This document shows positions 23,336 to 33,906 of a DNA stretch of 64,000 nucleotides, in pieces. Under the pieces are notes generated by a model. The model ran no database searches and was not told where the DNA came from. It was given only the letters and a program-made list of their open reading frames with translations. Positions within the stretch are counted from its first letter, which is position 1. Every line of letters begins with the position of its first letter. Position numbers and translations under genes: made by a program. The DNA comes from Magicicada septendecula (Eukaryota; Arthropoda; Insecta; Hemiptera; Cicadidae): positions 709,614,196-709,678,195 of the forward strand of contig CM068367.1 of assembly GCA_034769895.1 (NCBI GenBank), in the 5' to 3' direction.

Positions 23336-24678
23336 ATTAATACTGCTATGATACAAGGTACATGTCCATATCAATTTAAGAAAGCTGTAATTTGTCCTAT
23401 ATATAAGGAAGGTGTAAAAAGTTTGGTTAACAATTATCGACCGATCGCACTGATATCAAATTTAGCTAAGATTTTTGAAAAACTTATTTTTACCAGATTA
23501 TTTAAATTTGTAAAGAAACATAACCTGTTAAGTGCTAAACAATTTGGCTTTCTCAAGAAGAAAGGTACAGATGATGCTATAGCCCTACTTAGCAAATTTA
23601 TTTATGAAAATCTAAGTCTTAGCATACCAACTGTTGTAACTTTTTTGGACTACTCCAAAGCTTTTGACACTGTCGATCATGGCATACTTGTATTCAAATT
23701 ACAGAATATGGGAATAAGAGGTGTAAGCTTATCCCTGATAGCCAGTTATTTACATGACAGGACACAAGTTGTAAAGGTGAATGGGACTAGAAGTCAGCCT
23801 ATTAAAACAAATGTTGGAGTGCCCCATGGCTCTATATTAGGACCTTTATTGTTTATTTTAAATATCAATGACTTGCTAGTGTTGCAAGATGTATTAATAG
23901 CATATGCTGATGATACAGCAGTACCAATGAAAGCAAAAACATGGCCTGAACTTGCAACAGATATGTCAACTAAATTAGATATTATATACTCTTGGCTCTA
24001 TCACAATAATCTAGTACTCAACATAAGCAAGTCTGTTTTTATCACCTTTGGAAATTATAGAGATTCTGTTCCGCATGACTTTGAAATCAAGATAAATGGT
24101 CAAAAATTGAAAAGAATTAAAACTAGTAAATATCTAGGAATAACATATGACTTTAACATGAAGTGGGATGTACATGTGGCTAACATTGTAAAAAAAAACA
24201 AATACTTAGTCTACGTTTTTTACAGATTTAAACAAATTTTATCAAAAAAGCAAATACTACAAATATACTATGGACTATTCCATAGTGTGGCAGGGTATGC
24301 TATCATAGGCTGGGGGGGGGTCTATATAAATCATCTCTAGACGCATTGGATCGGCTGCAAAAGTGTATTCTTAAAATTATAGGAGTCAGTGAACAAGATT
24401 CGGATAAACCATTAAATATTAAACAAGTGTTTGTGGTGAATTCTATACTTTATCAATACAATGATCTAAAAAGTGAGTTTTTACAAAATCAAATCAACAC
24501 ACGGTATAAAAGTATTATATTGCCGCGACACCTATTAAGTATTGGGCAAAGAAGCTATGTGTATTATGCCATAAAATATTTTAATGAATTACCTAATGAA
24601 CTGAAAAATCTAAGTGTAAATATAAAAAAGCTAAAAAAGAAAATCAAAGAAAAAATTAGGAACATTGTTATTGATTAA
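23322..24678 (+). pseudogene. Jockey-type ORF2: reverse transcriptase
   Basis: The frame picks up at CYIINTAMIQGTCP, the end of the first RT block. It then has NNYRPIALISNLAKIFEKL, KQFGFLKKKGTDDAI, VVTFLDYSKAFDTVDH (motif A, catalytic Asp), GVPHGSILGPLLFILNINDL (motif B) and AYADDTAV (motif C, catalytic YADD), followed by SKYLGITYDFNMKW. It stops near 24340 in a run of G residues and continues in another frame from 24346 (LDRLQKCILKIIG) to 24678. All catalytic residues from motif A on are intact; the frameshift and missing N-terminal RT disable it. Uses element RNA as template at a nicked target. Confidence 0.9.
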
Positions 24679-24966
24679 TCAAAAAAAACAGTCTATTATG
24701 ATATGGACCTTTTTTCTCTTTTTTTTCATTTATTTATTGAATTGTATTATAATACAAACTAAAATTTTGTTGAAATTGAAAAATAATTTATTTTTAATGT
24801 ATTACTATGATCGGTGAGGTAAAACTCACAATTAGCATTAAGTATATAAATATTAATTGTAAGGACCAACCTATGTACGGGCATTTATGCCCCCTATAGG
24901 TCCTTTTTTGTATAATTTTTATTATATGTAAAGGAAAATTGACAATAAATATTATTATTATTATAT
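24679..24966 (+). mobile_element. 3' UTR and ATT-rich tail of the Jockey element
   Basis: After the RT stop comes a short 3' UTR with a CCCCTATAGGTCCTTTTTTG block, then GACAATAAATATTATTATTA. An AATAAATATT plus ATT microsatellite end is common in arthropod Jockey-clade elements. The tail ends at about 24966, only about 4 bp before the splice acceptor of a RanBP3 exon. Confidence 0.8.
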
Positions 24967-24970
24967 GAAG

Positions 24971-25092
24971 AACGAGAGAAGAAATCTTTAAGTGAAGCTG
25001 CTAGGAAATATGAAGAATCGAGGGCAGTCAAACGAAAATATGAAGAAGTTGCTGTAATTACAGGTGAAGAAGAAGAGTGCAATGTGTTACAG
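24971..25092 (+). CDS. RanBP3: RanBP3 exon (linker before the Ran-binding domain)
   Basis: Reads ERE..SLSEAARKYEESRAVKRKY then VITGEEEECNVLQ, ending at CAG|GTAAAAG, a good donor in phase 0. In RanBP3 orthologues the conserved VITGEEEESNVLQ-type motif lies immediately before the Ran-binding domain, and the next exon begins exactly there. RanBP3 is a nuclear cofactor of the exportin CRM1 and binds Ran-GTP. I place the acceptor at AG 24969-24970; the exon start could be a few bases off because the upstream sequence is retrotransposon tail. Upstream exons were not found. Confidence 0.88.
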
Positions 25093-26689
25093 GTAAAAGT
25101 TTCAATTACATTTTTATTTTATTGAAGGTTTATTAATGCGGGTTTATTCATAATGTGGGCCATAACTAGAGGTTTTTGGGGAATGCAAAAATTTCTATTT
25201 TAAATTTTTAATATTGTTCTACACGATTGTAAGAAATGTGAATAATTTTTCTTAAAAACTCGTAACTGAGGTATTTATGAACAGTGTTTTTAAAAATGTG
25301 TTTACTGTAGTTTTGCCATAACTCAGACAGTTTTATGTATTAGAAAGTAAAACATAGAGAATGCATGTAATAAAATCTAAAATGTAAAAACTACGTTTAT
25401 AAAAGCAAATTCAATTCCTAACGGATTTAGTTTTGAAACATTTTTTGTATGTTGGTTTTAACTTTTTTTGAAATGGCATTTGAAGGTCATGCTTGAAGAG
25501 GAGGAGGAAAATGGTTGAAAATTCGCTTCTCTAAATTAGAGGCTTGAAGAAGCAAGCCTCTAATTTGCTCAATTTACATTATAGAAAAAAAAGGAAAATC
25601 ACTTGAAAGGAAATTAAGTGAATCATATAGAAAAAAAATAGTCGTAAATATTAAAGGTAGAATTTTTGAAGATATAAAAAAAAGGAAAATAATTTTTCCG
25701 CTTTCAAAGAGACACTCGTGTCACTTAGGACTCATCAGGTCAGTGCCATCCCATATCAACTCAACAACAAAAAATCACTTTTCACCCACCATCTCAGATT
25801 TTGATGAAACTTAGCTTATTTGTTCTCCCTGCAGAGATAAGTAACCACGCAAAATTTTAACCCGCTATCTCTCTCCATTGTCGTATAGGATTTCAAAATT
25901 TGGAAGTTTTGGTGTTTTTAACAATCGGCTGTAGCAAAACGAGACTTGCTAACCTTTTGAAAATAATTTGTAACTTTTTTATTTATCATCCAATCTTTGT
26001 GAAATTTAGTAGTTATATACTCTAAAGTATAAGGATTCTAGAAAAAAATACACAATACCTTTAAGTAAAACTACTAAGGCTGGAAAAAATGTTTTTTTTG
26101 TGTGTAAAAAACATGGTTTAGCATTAAATTGAATATCACAGAAAGGGAAAGTGATAAATAATCCTCAATTCATGGGCTATCATATGAAAAAATAAAATTG
26201 ATGGACTTTTCATTCCTTTGTTGTTTTTTTCTGTTAAAAGCAGGTTTCTTAAACATTTTTTATGGAGTGATTTTACTAAAAATTTAAAGGGTCTTAAGCA
26301 TTTTTTGTTTTGTTTAAAAAACTAAAATTTTAAGTGATTATAAAACAAACAGGCCCTATATTAAAATAAATGTAAGTTAGAACAATATCAACAACTTCTC
26401 AAGTAATCAATCAAAATTTAAAAATCCCTAATTGCATTTTCTTGAGACTTTGAGTTTAGAGGTATAGGCCTAGGTTGATATTATTGAAGAATAAATAACT
26501 AATAAATATTTTCATCCATAGGAATTATTCTATTTTAACCTAAATAGACTTGTTCAAGAATTTTTTTTTAATGCTGACAAAAGATCAAATCTTTTTTAAC
26601 GTTATGTACATTTAATAAAGAAATGATAACAAAGTCTATAAATTTACCAAAATTGCATTCAATATTTGTTATTTACATTATGTACAGTC
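25093..26689. other. RanBP3 intron, no recognised element
   Basis: AT-rich intron sequence. A perfect 14-bp inverted repeat at 25533-25546 and 25553-25566, with loop AAGAAG, is the only structured item I see. Sequence around 25690-25950 has a less AT-rich texture and may be a dispersed repeat, but no second copy is in the window. Confidence 0.5.
25533..25566. repeat. Perfect 14-bp hairpin
   Basis: AAATTAGAGGCTTG and its exact reverse complement, separated by the six bases AAGAAG. Too short for a typical miRNA precursor arm; origin unknown. Confidence 0.85.
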
Positions 26690-27245
26690 AGAGAAATTTA
26701 ATGGAGTAACATTTTTTTCTGAATTTAACTCATACACTCCTCTGAGAATCGGTAGGTTCTTCCAGTTGATGTGTGAGGAGACTCAACAATTGCAAGCACA
26801 TGAGGAATTGGCACAGGGCAAATGTTCTCTCGTTTGGGCTAATGAAATAACGGTGATGGTTCTGCAGGATGCAGAAATTGAACAGTCACATCACCTTCTT
26901 TATTTACTTTAGTGATGATTCAAAGTACAACAGATTGTCATATTTACAAGCTACTGATTGGTACATATATTCTTTTCTCACACGTGATGTCAATTTATTC
27001 CTTAAATTATATGTAAGGGTGGGTTTCTCATCACTACTGATCCTCCTTGCTTCCTAGTTCCCTAAATAATCTAATGGCCTAAAGTTATGGAAACTTCTGG
27101 TTCCTGGAAGTATTTGTACATCTTCAAAGCGTTCCGCAAGGTCAGAGCGTATCTGATTTACAGAATCTTTAGAATTAAAATGAAAATTATCTTTGGTGAT
27201 GTTGACTTTACAAAACTGAAACAAATCTGATGGAGATAATATTTT
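26690..27245 (-). pseudogene. Unassigned transposon-like protein fragment
   Basis: Minus-strand frames read in order KDNFHFNSKDSVNQIRSDLA and LPGTRSFHNFRPLD (near 27100-27200), a linker, VACKYDN (near 26960), then GDVTVQFLHP and VPIPHVLAIVESPHTSTGRT (near 26760-26890). The texture matches multi-copy hypothetical proteins I recall from insect genomes, probably transposon-encoded, but I cannot name a family. Stops and frame breaks show decay. It directly follows the pogo-like fragment and may be an older element interrupted by it, or its neighbour. Confidence 0.45.
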
Positions 27246-28652
27246 ATGTCATTCCTCCAGGGATTATAACAAAATCAGTGTTCATTTCTGCAACCAGCTT
27301 CTTTATTTTCTTACTTGTGTGACCACGAAAAGCATCAAGAATTAACATATCTCTCTGCTCTTAGTAAAGCACCAGGTTGACGTCCCCAAACAACCTTAAG
27401 CCAATCTGCCATAAGTTCTTCAGTCATCCACCCCTTTTCCTGTGCTCTAAAAACAATCCCAGCTGGTAACTGTTCCTTCGGAAGCATTTTTCTTTTCAAA
27501 ATAACGTATGGTGAAAGTTTTCTTCCATGGGCAGTTACTCTTAGCATCACAGTAATGTGTGACTTTTCGTTGCCTGTAGATTTAATTTAACTGATTTTGT
27601 ACCCTTTCTGTCAACAGTAACACTTGATGATATATTGAAAAACACTGTGTTTGATAAGCAATCAATCTGTTAGTATAATCTGCAGGTAGGCGTTGTGCAA
27701 GGGTAGTGCAACATCGTAAACACAGACCTGAACACCACATCATGCGTTTACACCAGCCCAAGCTTGCTTTAAATTCAGTTATTGGAATTTTCAACAACTC
27801 ACGTGCCACCTCCAGTGTCTTCGTTCTAATAACTTCTCGGCATATTGGACATCCTTGGTTTCGTTCCTGTGAATGTATTCGGTAACAAGTATTCGGAATT
27901 AAGATTATTAAATTTTCCAGTTTTAGGTCCACTGAATGTTTTTCTTGATGCACTGGCACTCTTAAACTTTTCATCTTTTTGCCATTTTTTGCCAACGCTG
28001 TACATTACATTCAGAAACACAAAACTGTTCAGCAGCCTGTCACTTATTACTCTTAATTTGAAGTTCATATCATAGCTTCTCTCTCCTATTTTTATATGAC
28101 ATGCAGAGGACACCCTCTGTTCAACACTATCCTTTACTTGTGGATTGGCCATTATTGTTTTAATGTCAGTGACCACAGCCCACAGTATGGTACTTGAATA
28201 CTCTAATTAATGCACACATGTGCAAGTAGAGCACAAACACTAAAATGGACACACATAATAATAGACCAACGAACACACGTAATAATAGAACAACAAACAC
28301 TCCAATGCACACACGTTTTAATAGAAAAACACTCAACACATGTGAATATTCACTTTGTTGACTTAACCTTAAAGTGAACAACTTTTAACGTCTGTGACGC
28401 AATACAGTACTTGAGCGCAGTGGTAAAACTGTGCTTGGGAGCTTAACCTTGAGCTCATTATAAAACATGTTGTGTTGATTCACGCTAAACACATGGCAAG
28501 CCTGTGCAGCTGGTGAATGTTACAAAATACGCTATACTTTGCAGGTACAAACATTAAATTTTTTAATGCTAGGTTGCACATATAAGACGAGTATGGTTTT
28601 TGGAAGGGCATTTTAAGAAAGAAATCATTGTCTTATATTCGGGCCAATACAG
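27246..28652 (-). mobile_element. pogo-like (POGK-type) transposon fragment
   Basis: Minus-strand frames give an N-terminal DNA-binding region (RSYDMNFKLRVISDR near 28070, WQKDEKFKSASASRKTFSGP near 27950) and a central helix-turn-helix of the CENP-B type (NQGCPICREVIRTKTLEVAR near 27810, EFKASLGWCKRMM near 27750). A DDE_1 domain follows, with GRKLSPYVILKRKMLPKEQL near 27500, KGWMTEELMADWLKVVWG near 27400 and VIIPGGMT near 27250. Frameshifts occur near 27990, 27580 and 27335. The right end CTTATATTCGGGCCAATACAG with a following TA looks like a terminal repeat; the matching left end is absent, so the copy is truncated. Confidence 0.78.
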
Positions 28653-28654
28653 TA

Positions 28655-29874
28655 AATGTTTTGGTAATAAAATAGTAAGCCACAATATAAAAATAAAATA
28701 CTTAAACTTATCTCACATGACTTCCTGAAGATTCTTCTTCTGGAGTAAGAGGAACAAATTTATGTTCAGAATTTTCAAACAGATCATCAGAATTACTTGA
28801 TATGTAAAAATCTTAAAGTTGACTCTCAGCAGAACTTCTATCACTGCTCTTTTCAGTTTTTTATTATATGTGTACTGTGGCCTCTATCTTAACAAACTGA
28901 GTTGTAGTCCAGCAATCGAAACAGTGGGTAATGGAATGGTAGTTCATTTGTGAAAGCTGCGAAGAAGAATTTATTATATTTGTACTATAAACCCACTTGA
29001 TATCAGTAATTTAGTGCACATTTCTCTATATTAGTAGAAACAATGGTAAATGTAACATGTATGAATAAATCACATAGTAAATAAAATTCTTGACTATGGA
29101 ATTGAGAAAGAAAATAGATTTACTTTTGTTCATGTTGGTTAGTCAAATTAAAAAAGATTTGTAGTTTTTAGTAAATTATATATATTAAAATTTTAATACA
29201 AACACATTTTATATTACTGTACAAATAAAAAAAACGTTAACACACTTTACTATATAGTGTATTGAAAAGTTTAAAACTCTGTCATCTTTACTTTAAAAAA
29301 AGTCTGTTATTTTTTCTCTTTAATGTTCTTCTAATTATGCTTGCCAGCTGCATAATCTCTCCATGTTTTCAAATTCAAAACGTTAACAGGAATTAAAGTC
29401 CTTTCCTTATCTGTATAAAAATGTAGAGGATAATGAAAATGATAATGAATTGAATGAAAATTAATAATTCAATTCAATAACGAATTCAGTTATTGCTGCA
29501 ATAATTTTATCAACATTAATTTATTTCTTCACACTTTCATCTTCATTTAATCACTCGACTATCTCTTGTTCCTCAGCAGAGTTGTTCATCTGTCTCTTGT
29601 TCACACTGTACTACTTGTGTCATTAATGGTAAGGGTTCATCTTCTACAGGGTTGGCTTCAATATTATCTGTGACAACCACTAGCTGAATTTGGCAAGATT
29701 TTGCAGTGTATTAACAGAAATTACATTTAACACATGTGTCATATTATGTAAACTCTTTGATGTTATATTCAACTTCTTTGATGCTATTTTTATCAAAGCT
29801 TGTTTTATATCAGTATCAGTTATTCTGGTACTGAATTCAGTAATTTTTTCTTGCATCCTCTTTTCAGTGATGTA
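28655..29874. other. RanBP3 intron with an unassigned minus-strand frame
   Basis: Mostly AT-rich. At 29680-29874 (-) an open frame reads KRMQEKITEFSTRITDTDIK and later NMTHVLNVISVNTLQNLA; it may continue across the mariner insertion at 31161. I recognise no family. A second short acidic minus frame near 28730-28790 (LFENSEHKFVPLTPEEESS) is also unassigned. No evidence that either is expressed. Confidence 0.35.
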
Positions 29875-31160
29875 TGAGGGGTGTTTGATAAGTCCGTGCA
29901 AAATCAGGAGATGGCGCTCGCAGTAAATAAATGACTCATTTATAGTTTCCCGCATCTCCGCTAGGAGCCGCGTTTCAGTAACATGCGTCCATAATTCTAT
30001 TGTTGCCAATCGTTTTAATTGATGAAGTATTGTGATTTGCAAAAAATGGATGAAAGAGAATTTCGTATGGTGATGAAACATTACTTTTTGAAAGGCAAAA
30101 CCACACAGGAAACTAAATCCAGGCTGGATAAATATTATGGTGAGTCAGCTCCATTGACTAGAACATTTTACAAATGGTTTAGTTATTTTCGTAATGGTCA
30201 CATGAGCACAAACAACACTGAACGTTCTGGACAGCCTGTTGAGGTTACAACTGCAGAAAATATAGAAAAAATCCATGGTATGGTGATGGAGGACAGAAGA
30301 TTGAAAGTGCGTGAAATTCCTAAGACAGTAGGAATTCTCAAATGAACGGGTGCATCATATTTTACACGAACATTTACATATGCAAAAACTGTCCGGAAGA
30401 TGGGTACTGCGTTTGCTCACAATCGATCAAAAGCGTGAACGAATAAACATTTCTAAACACGGTTTGGAGCTGTTTCAATGGAATCGAGAAGAATTTTTGC
30501 GGCGTTTCATAACAGTTGATGAAAATTGGATACATCACTACCAACCTGAAGCCAAGGAACAGTCAAAACAGTGGGTTGCAGTAGGAGAACGTGCTCCAAA
30601 AAATGCAAAAACGGTCCATCAGCAGGTAAGCTGATGGCCACTGTCTTTTGGGATGCTCGAGGCATAATCTCAATTGACTTTCTGGGGAAGGGTAAAACTA
30701 TAACTGAGGAATATTGTGCATCTCTGCTGGATCGTATAAACAAGGAAATAAAGAAAAAACCAACCACATTTGATGAAAAAGAAGGTTCTTTTCTACCAAG
30801 ACAATGCACCGGCTCATTCTTCTGCGATTGTGACAGCAAAATTGTTTTAATTACCGCTATGAATTTCTTCTGCACCCCCCCCCCCCCACTCACCAGACTT
30901 GGCACCTTTGAACTATATCTGTTTCCAAATTTGAAGAAGTGGCTTGCTGGAAAGAGATTTTCGTGAAATGATGAAGTTATTGCCGAAGCATCTGCATATT
31001 TTGAAGACTTCGATAAATCATACTATAAGGATGGGATTGAAATGCTTGAGCCATTGGACTAAGTGTGTAGTGTTGAAAGGAGATTTTGTTGAGAAATAAA
31101 GATTTTTCCCGAAAAATTATGTCTTCTTTATTTTTGCACGGACTTATCAAACACCCCTCA
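29875..31160 (+). mobile_element. Full-length mariner element, 1286 bp
   Basis: Terminal inverted repeats TGAGGGGTGTTTGATAAGTC at 29875 and its complement ending at 31160 enclose one transposase gene. The left flank is TA; the right flank is TT, so that copy of the target duplication appears mutated. The 1286-bp length is typical for mariner. Confidence 0.93.
30019..31062 (+). pseudogene. mariner transposase with several frameshifts
   Basis: Starts near 30019 with a helix-turn-helix region (GKTTQETKSRLDKYYGESAP, FYKWFSYFRNGHMS). The first frame stops near 30343. The catalytic domain follows in other frames: FITVDENWIHHY (first Asp), a FYQDNAPAHSS-type block near 30795 (second Asp), and HSPDLAPFELYLFP near 30890 (third Asp, D34D type). 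Frame changes fall near 30345, 30635 and in the run of C residues at about 30877-30889, so the enzyme is not made although all three Asp codons survive. Related to the SETMAR/Hsmar transposase lineage by motif. It cuts and pastes the element at TA sites. Confidence 0.9.
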
Positions 31161-31614
31161 TTGTGTGTGAGGAAATCACACAATGAATTACTTGGAGCAT
31201 TTTTGAGAAGAATGTTTTTTTTTTCTAAAAGATATTTTTTATTTGAGAAACGCTTTCACTTTTGGTTTGGAATCAAACCAGTCTTAAATAAAAAAGAATC
31301 ACCCAGATTTCTGAGCATATTAATATACATGTAGACAAGATGGCTGTATAATTCTGTAGTCTTTCCAGCCAGAGTCAACCATAGTATCTACTAAAACTTT
31401 CAGACATGTTGGTCATGCTCTCTTTCCTACATATAATGTTTTTAAGGTTCAGTGCTTGTCATCAGAGTAGGTACAGATGGAAAGAAATGTGAAGGTCCAA
31501 AAGACTGTTGACACGGACTTTATGGAACATTCGTACAGTGTTTCCGTCTGTTCCTACTGATGATGACCACTCAAGCCATTGAAACATTAGCACATAGCAG
31601 TGATAATATTTTAC
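31161..31614. other. Intron stretch with a degenerate hammerhead-like motif
   Basis: No gene. At 31551-31600 the sequence CCTACTGATGATGACC followed by CATTGAAACATTAGC resembles the CTGATGA...GAAAC core found in Penelope-like terminal repeats, but stem II pairing is poor. A diverged inverted partner (GTCATCAGAGTAGGTACAGA) lies at about 31459. Confidence 0.4.
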
Positions 31615-32327
31615 TTCCATGTTCCATAAGGAAATGGAAGTTTGGTGATGGCAAAAGAAATCGTGTTCGAGATAAGGGCTGATTCTGATTGTACTACCCT
31701 CAAAACATGAAGAAAAGTAATTTTCCGAAGTGTCTTGTGTGTAGAATTTTTTCAATGGCGAACAACAACTGCCGCAAATTCAAACAGAATCAAATACTTT
31801 TTGTGCCCGAGTTGTAGAGGACTGAAGGCCTATTGATTTTGGTGGAGATTGGTTAAGGGGAAGGGGTAGTCAACGTTTTATGTTTTAACAAGAGAAAAGT
31901 ACTTAATTTTGATAAATAAAGTATCTTGAAAAGAAGGTCATAATAATCCACTGTAGAAAGGTAGATGAAATATGTATAAATGAAAAGGGTAGTTGAAGAA
32001 GGGGGAGGGGTAATTTTCTATAAATGAAAATAATTGAAGGGGAGGGGATAGTTTTATATATATGTACTATGTTATCGGCAACAAAGAAGTAATTTGTTGT
32101 TAAAATTCCTTCCTGGGCTGTTTGGCCGTCGTCCAATGTTTTCTGCAAAACCAGACGTTTCCGCAGTGCCATCGACTGCCATCATCAGTGAAAATCGAGT
32201 CCACTAACATAAGATGGTATACGTTAGTGAACACCATACTCTGGTTAAGGCTTAAGAAAGAAGTAGTTTCTATGGAAATATTTCATTTCGAAAATGATTT
32301 TATATATAAATCTTAGAACATGGAAGT
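31615..32327. repeat. Dispersed repeat X, copy 1
   Basis: Begins ACTTCCATGTTCCATAAGG and ends GAACATGGAAGT, giving a 12-bp terminal inverted repeat. The left part matches 57682-57967; the right part matches 51267-52099 in reverse complement. This copy lacks the solo LTR present in the other and so shows the empty site (near 31873). It carries its own 161-bp insertion at 32096-32256. No convincing ORF; probably a non-autonomous element or part of a Penelope-like unit. Confidence 0.72.
32096..32256 (-). mobile_element. 161-bp insertion with hammerhead-type motif
   Basis: Flanked by AAAGAAGTA(A/G)TTT at 32083-32095 and 32257-32269, a 13-bp target duplication with one difference. The paralogue near 51872-51892 has the site once, so this is a true insertion. 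On the minus strand it contains CTGATGA, a GCAGT/ACTGC stem, and GAAACGTC (32154-32188), the conserved core order of small type I hammerhead ribozymes found in Penelope-like and retrozyme-like sequences. Confidence 0.75.
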
Positions 32328-33568
32328 CGTGTATGGTTTGTCCATACTGATATTTTAGTAACCAATCATAGCCAGCATATGCGAAGGTTTTAGTAGATAA
32401 CACAGATGAGAAATTTATATTTTGAAAAGCATTGCTTCTCTTACCCAGATAAAAGGTAGTAATCTATGCGATCCCAAAGCATTCAAGCAAAGAGCAATAG
32501 TAATTCTGTCTTCAGAAAACTTAGACTTGGTGTGCTTTTTAACCGTGACAGCAAACAGCTGTCACAGAAGCAGTCAATAAAGCAAAGTGTATGTGTAAAG
32601 TGTGTTCATAATGTGTGTGTTTCACTTAATGCTTTGGAATAATAGGACCTTAAGTACTTTACTGTATTTTCTCCAACCCCAAAATCAAGCTCAGTTTTTT
32701 AAAAACTGATTTCCCTTTTACCGAAAATTCCAGTTCCTTTTTTTTTGAAATTAAATGACAACACATTTTCTTTTATTACACATAATAACAGTATACATTA
32801 CACAATTTAATTAACAAGCATACACAAAGTTAACATACAGGTAAACTCAGAAATTTAATGCATGTAAACTTAAAACTTGTATGTAATTGATAAATTGCAT
32901 GCTCATGTGCACACTCACCTACTGTATGATTTTTGAGAGAACTGTTTACTGCATAATTTCTATAAGAGAACCGATAACATTTAATGAAAAAAGGAAGCAA
33001 ATCCTTACATACATAATTCAATACATTATTGGATGTTGTTGATTGACTCGGTTTGACAAAATTTCATGTCTCCAGTTTTTAACTAAATGCTTCTGTAATT
33101 ACAGTAATTGCAAGCTTCTGTATGTAATGTTAATTCATTAGTCACTGATTTGTATTGAAATAAAATCCTGCACATTGGTTAATCATTTATTGAAGCACAT
33201 TTAAAATTATTTTTCTATATAAGTTGTCTTGTGATGGAGTTGGTTAATGGAATGGTTGGTTAATACAGAGACCACAAAAGTTACAATTTACAAAATTCTG
33301 TGACCAAGAAAAACCTCCAATGTCTGTGTGCTGTTTACGAAAAATCCAGTAATCTGAAGGTACTGTTAGACGGTGCTCCCTTTAAGGGTAAGATGCTTTA
33401 AACTTTTTTTTTTGTAAATGCAGTATAAGTACTATGTTAATGTGAGACCTTTACTTATAATTAAACAGCATCAGAGTAAAAATACAGGATAGGCATATGT
33501 CATATGTTGTCAAAATGTGGCATGTTTTTGATAGCTTATTGTAGACTTTGTATAAATCTTTGCACTAG
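32328..33568. other. RanBP3 intron, no recognised element
   Basis: AT-rich intron up to the acceptor TTTGCACTAG at 33568. Nothing recognised. Confidence 0.5.
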
Positions 33569-33727
33569 ATGAATTGTAAGCTGTTTGCATTCGATAATGT
33601 TAACTCAGCGTGGGTAGAAAGAGGACGTGGCACACTGAGAGTAAATGATATGCCAGTGGGAACAAAAACACAGTCAAGAGTGGTCATGCGGACTGTGGGA
33701 ACCCTCAGAGTTGTTCTTAATACTAAG
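33569..33727 (+). CDS. RanBP3: RanBP3 exon (first part of Ran-binding domain)
   Basis: 53 codons in phase 0 between acceptor CACTAG and donor AAG|GTATTG. Encodes CKLFAFDNVNSAWVERGRGT, then LRVNDMPVG and SRVVMRTVGTLRVVLNTK. This is the start of the RanBD fold, in which the W-x-E-R-G-x-G motif and the MRT..LRVxLNT strand contact Ran. Human RanBP3 has the same arrangement (CKLFVFDK...WVERGRG). The exon follows directly from NVLQ in the previous one. The ATG at the exon start is a codon within the protein, not an initiator. Confidence 0.95.
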
Positions 33728-33810
33728 GTATTGTTAAAAATTTGCTTTTTGATTTATGTCACTTATAAATAGGTAACAATACAAAAACAATACTTTATTA
33801 TTATTTTCAG

Positions 33811-33906
33811 ATATGGGCTGGCATGTCTGTTGATAAACCAAGTACTAAGAGTGTTCGATTAACAGCAATGGACAACAGTGGACAGATTAAAGTCTTTCTA
33901 GTTATG
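33811..33906 (+). CDS. RanBP3: RanBP3 exon (second part of Ran-binding domain)
   Basis: 32 codons between acceptor TTATTTTCAG and donor ATG|GTACGT, phase 0 at both ends. Encodes IWAGMSVDKPSTKSVRLTAM then DNSGQIKVFLVM, matching the RanBD strands that read LWAQM...RITAMD...VKVFLI in vertebrate RanBP3. The 83-bp intron before it is one of few short introns here; the intron after it is about 25.9 kb. Confidence 0.95.

Noticed and set aside
28166..28381. ACACACGTAATAATAG-type degenerate repeats, considered as a CRISPR-like array
   Set aside because: Irregular spacing and unit decay in a eukaryotic context; better explained as subterminal repeats of the pogo-like element.
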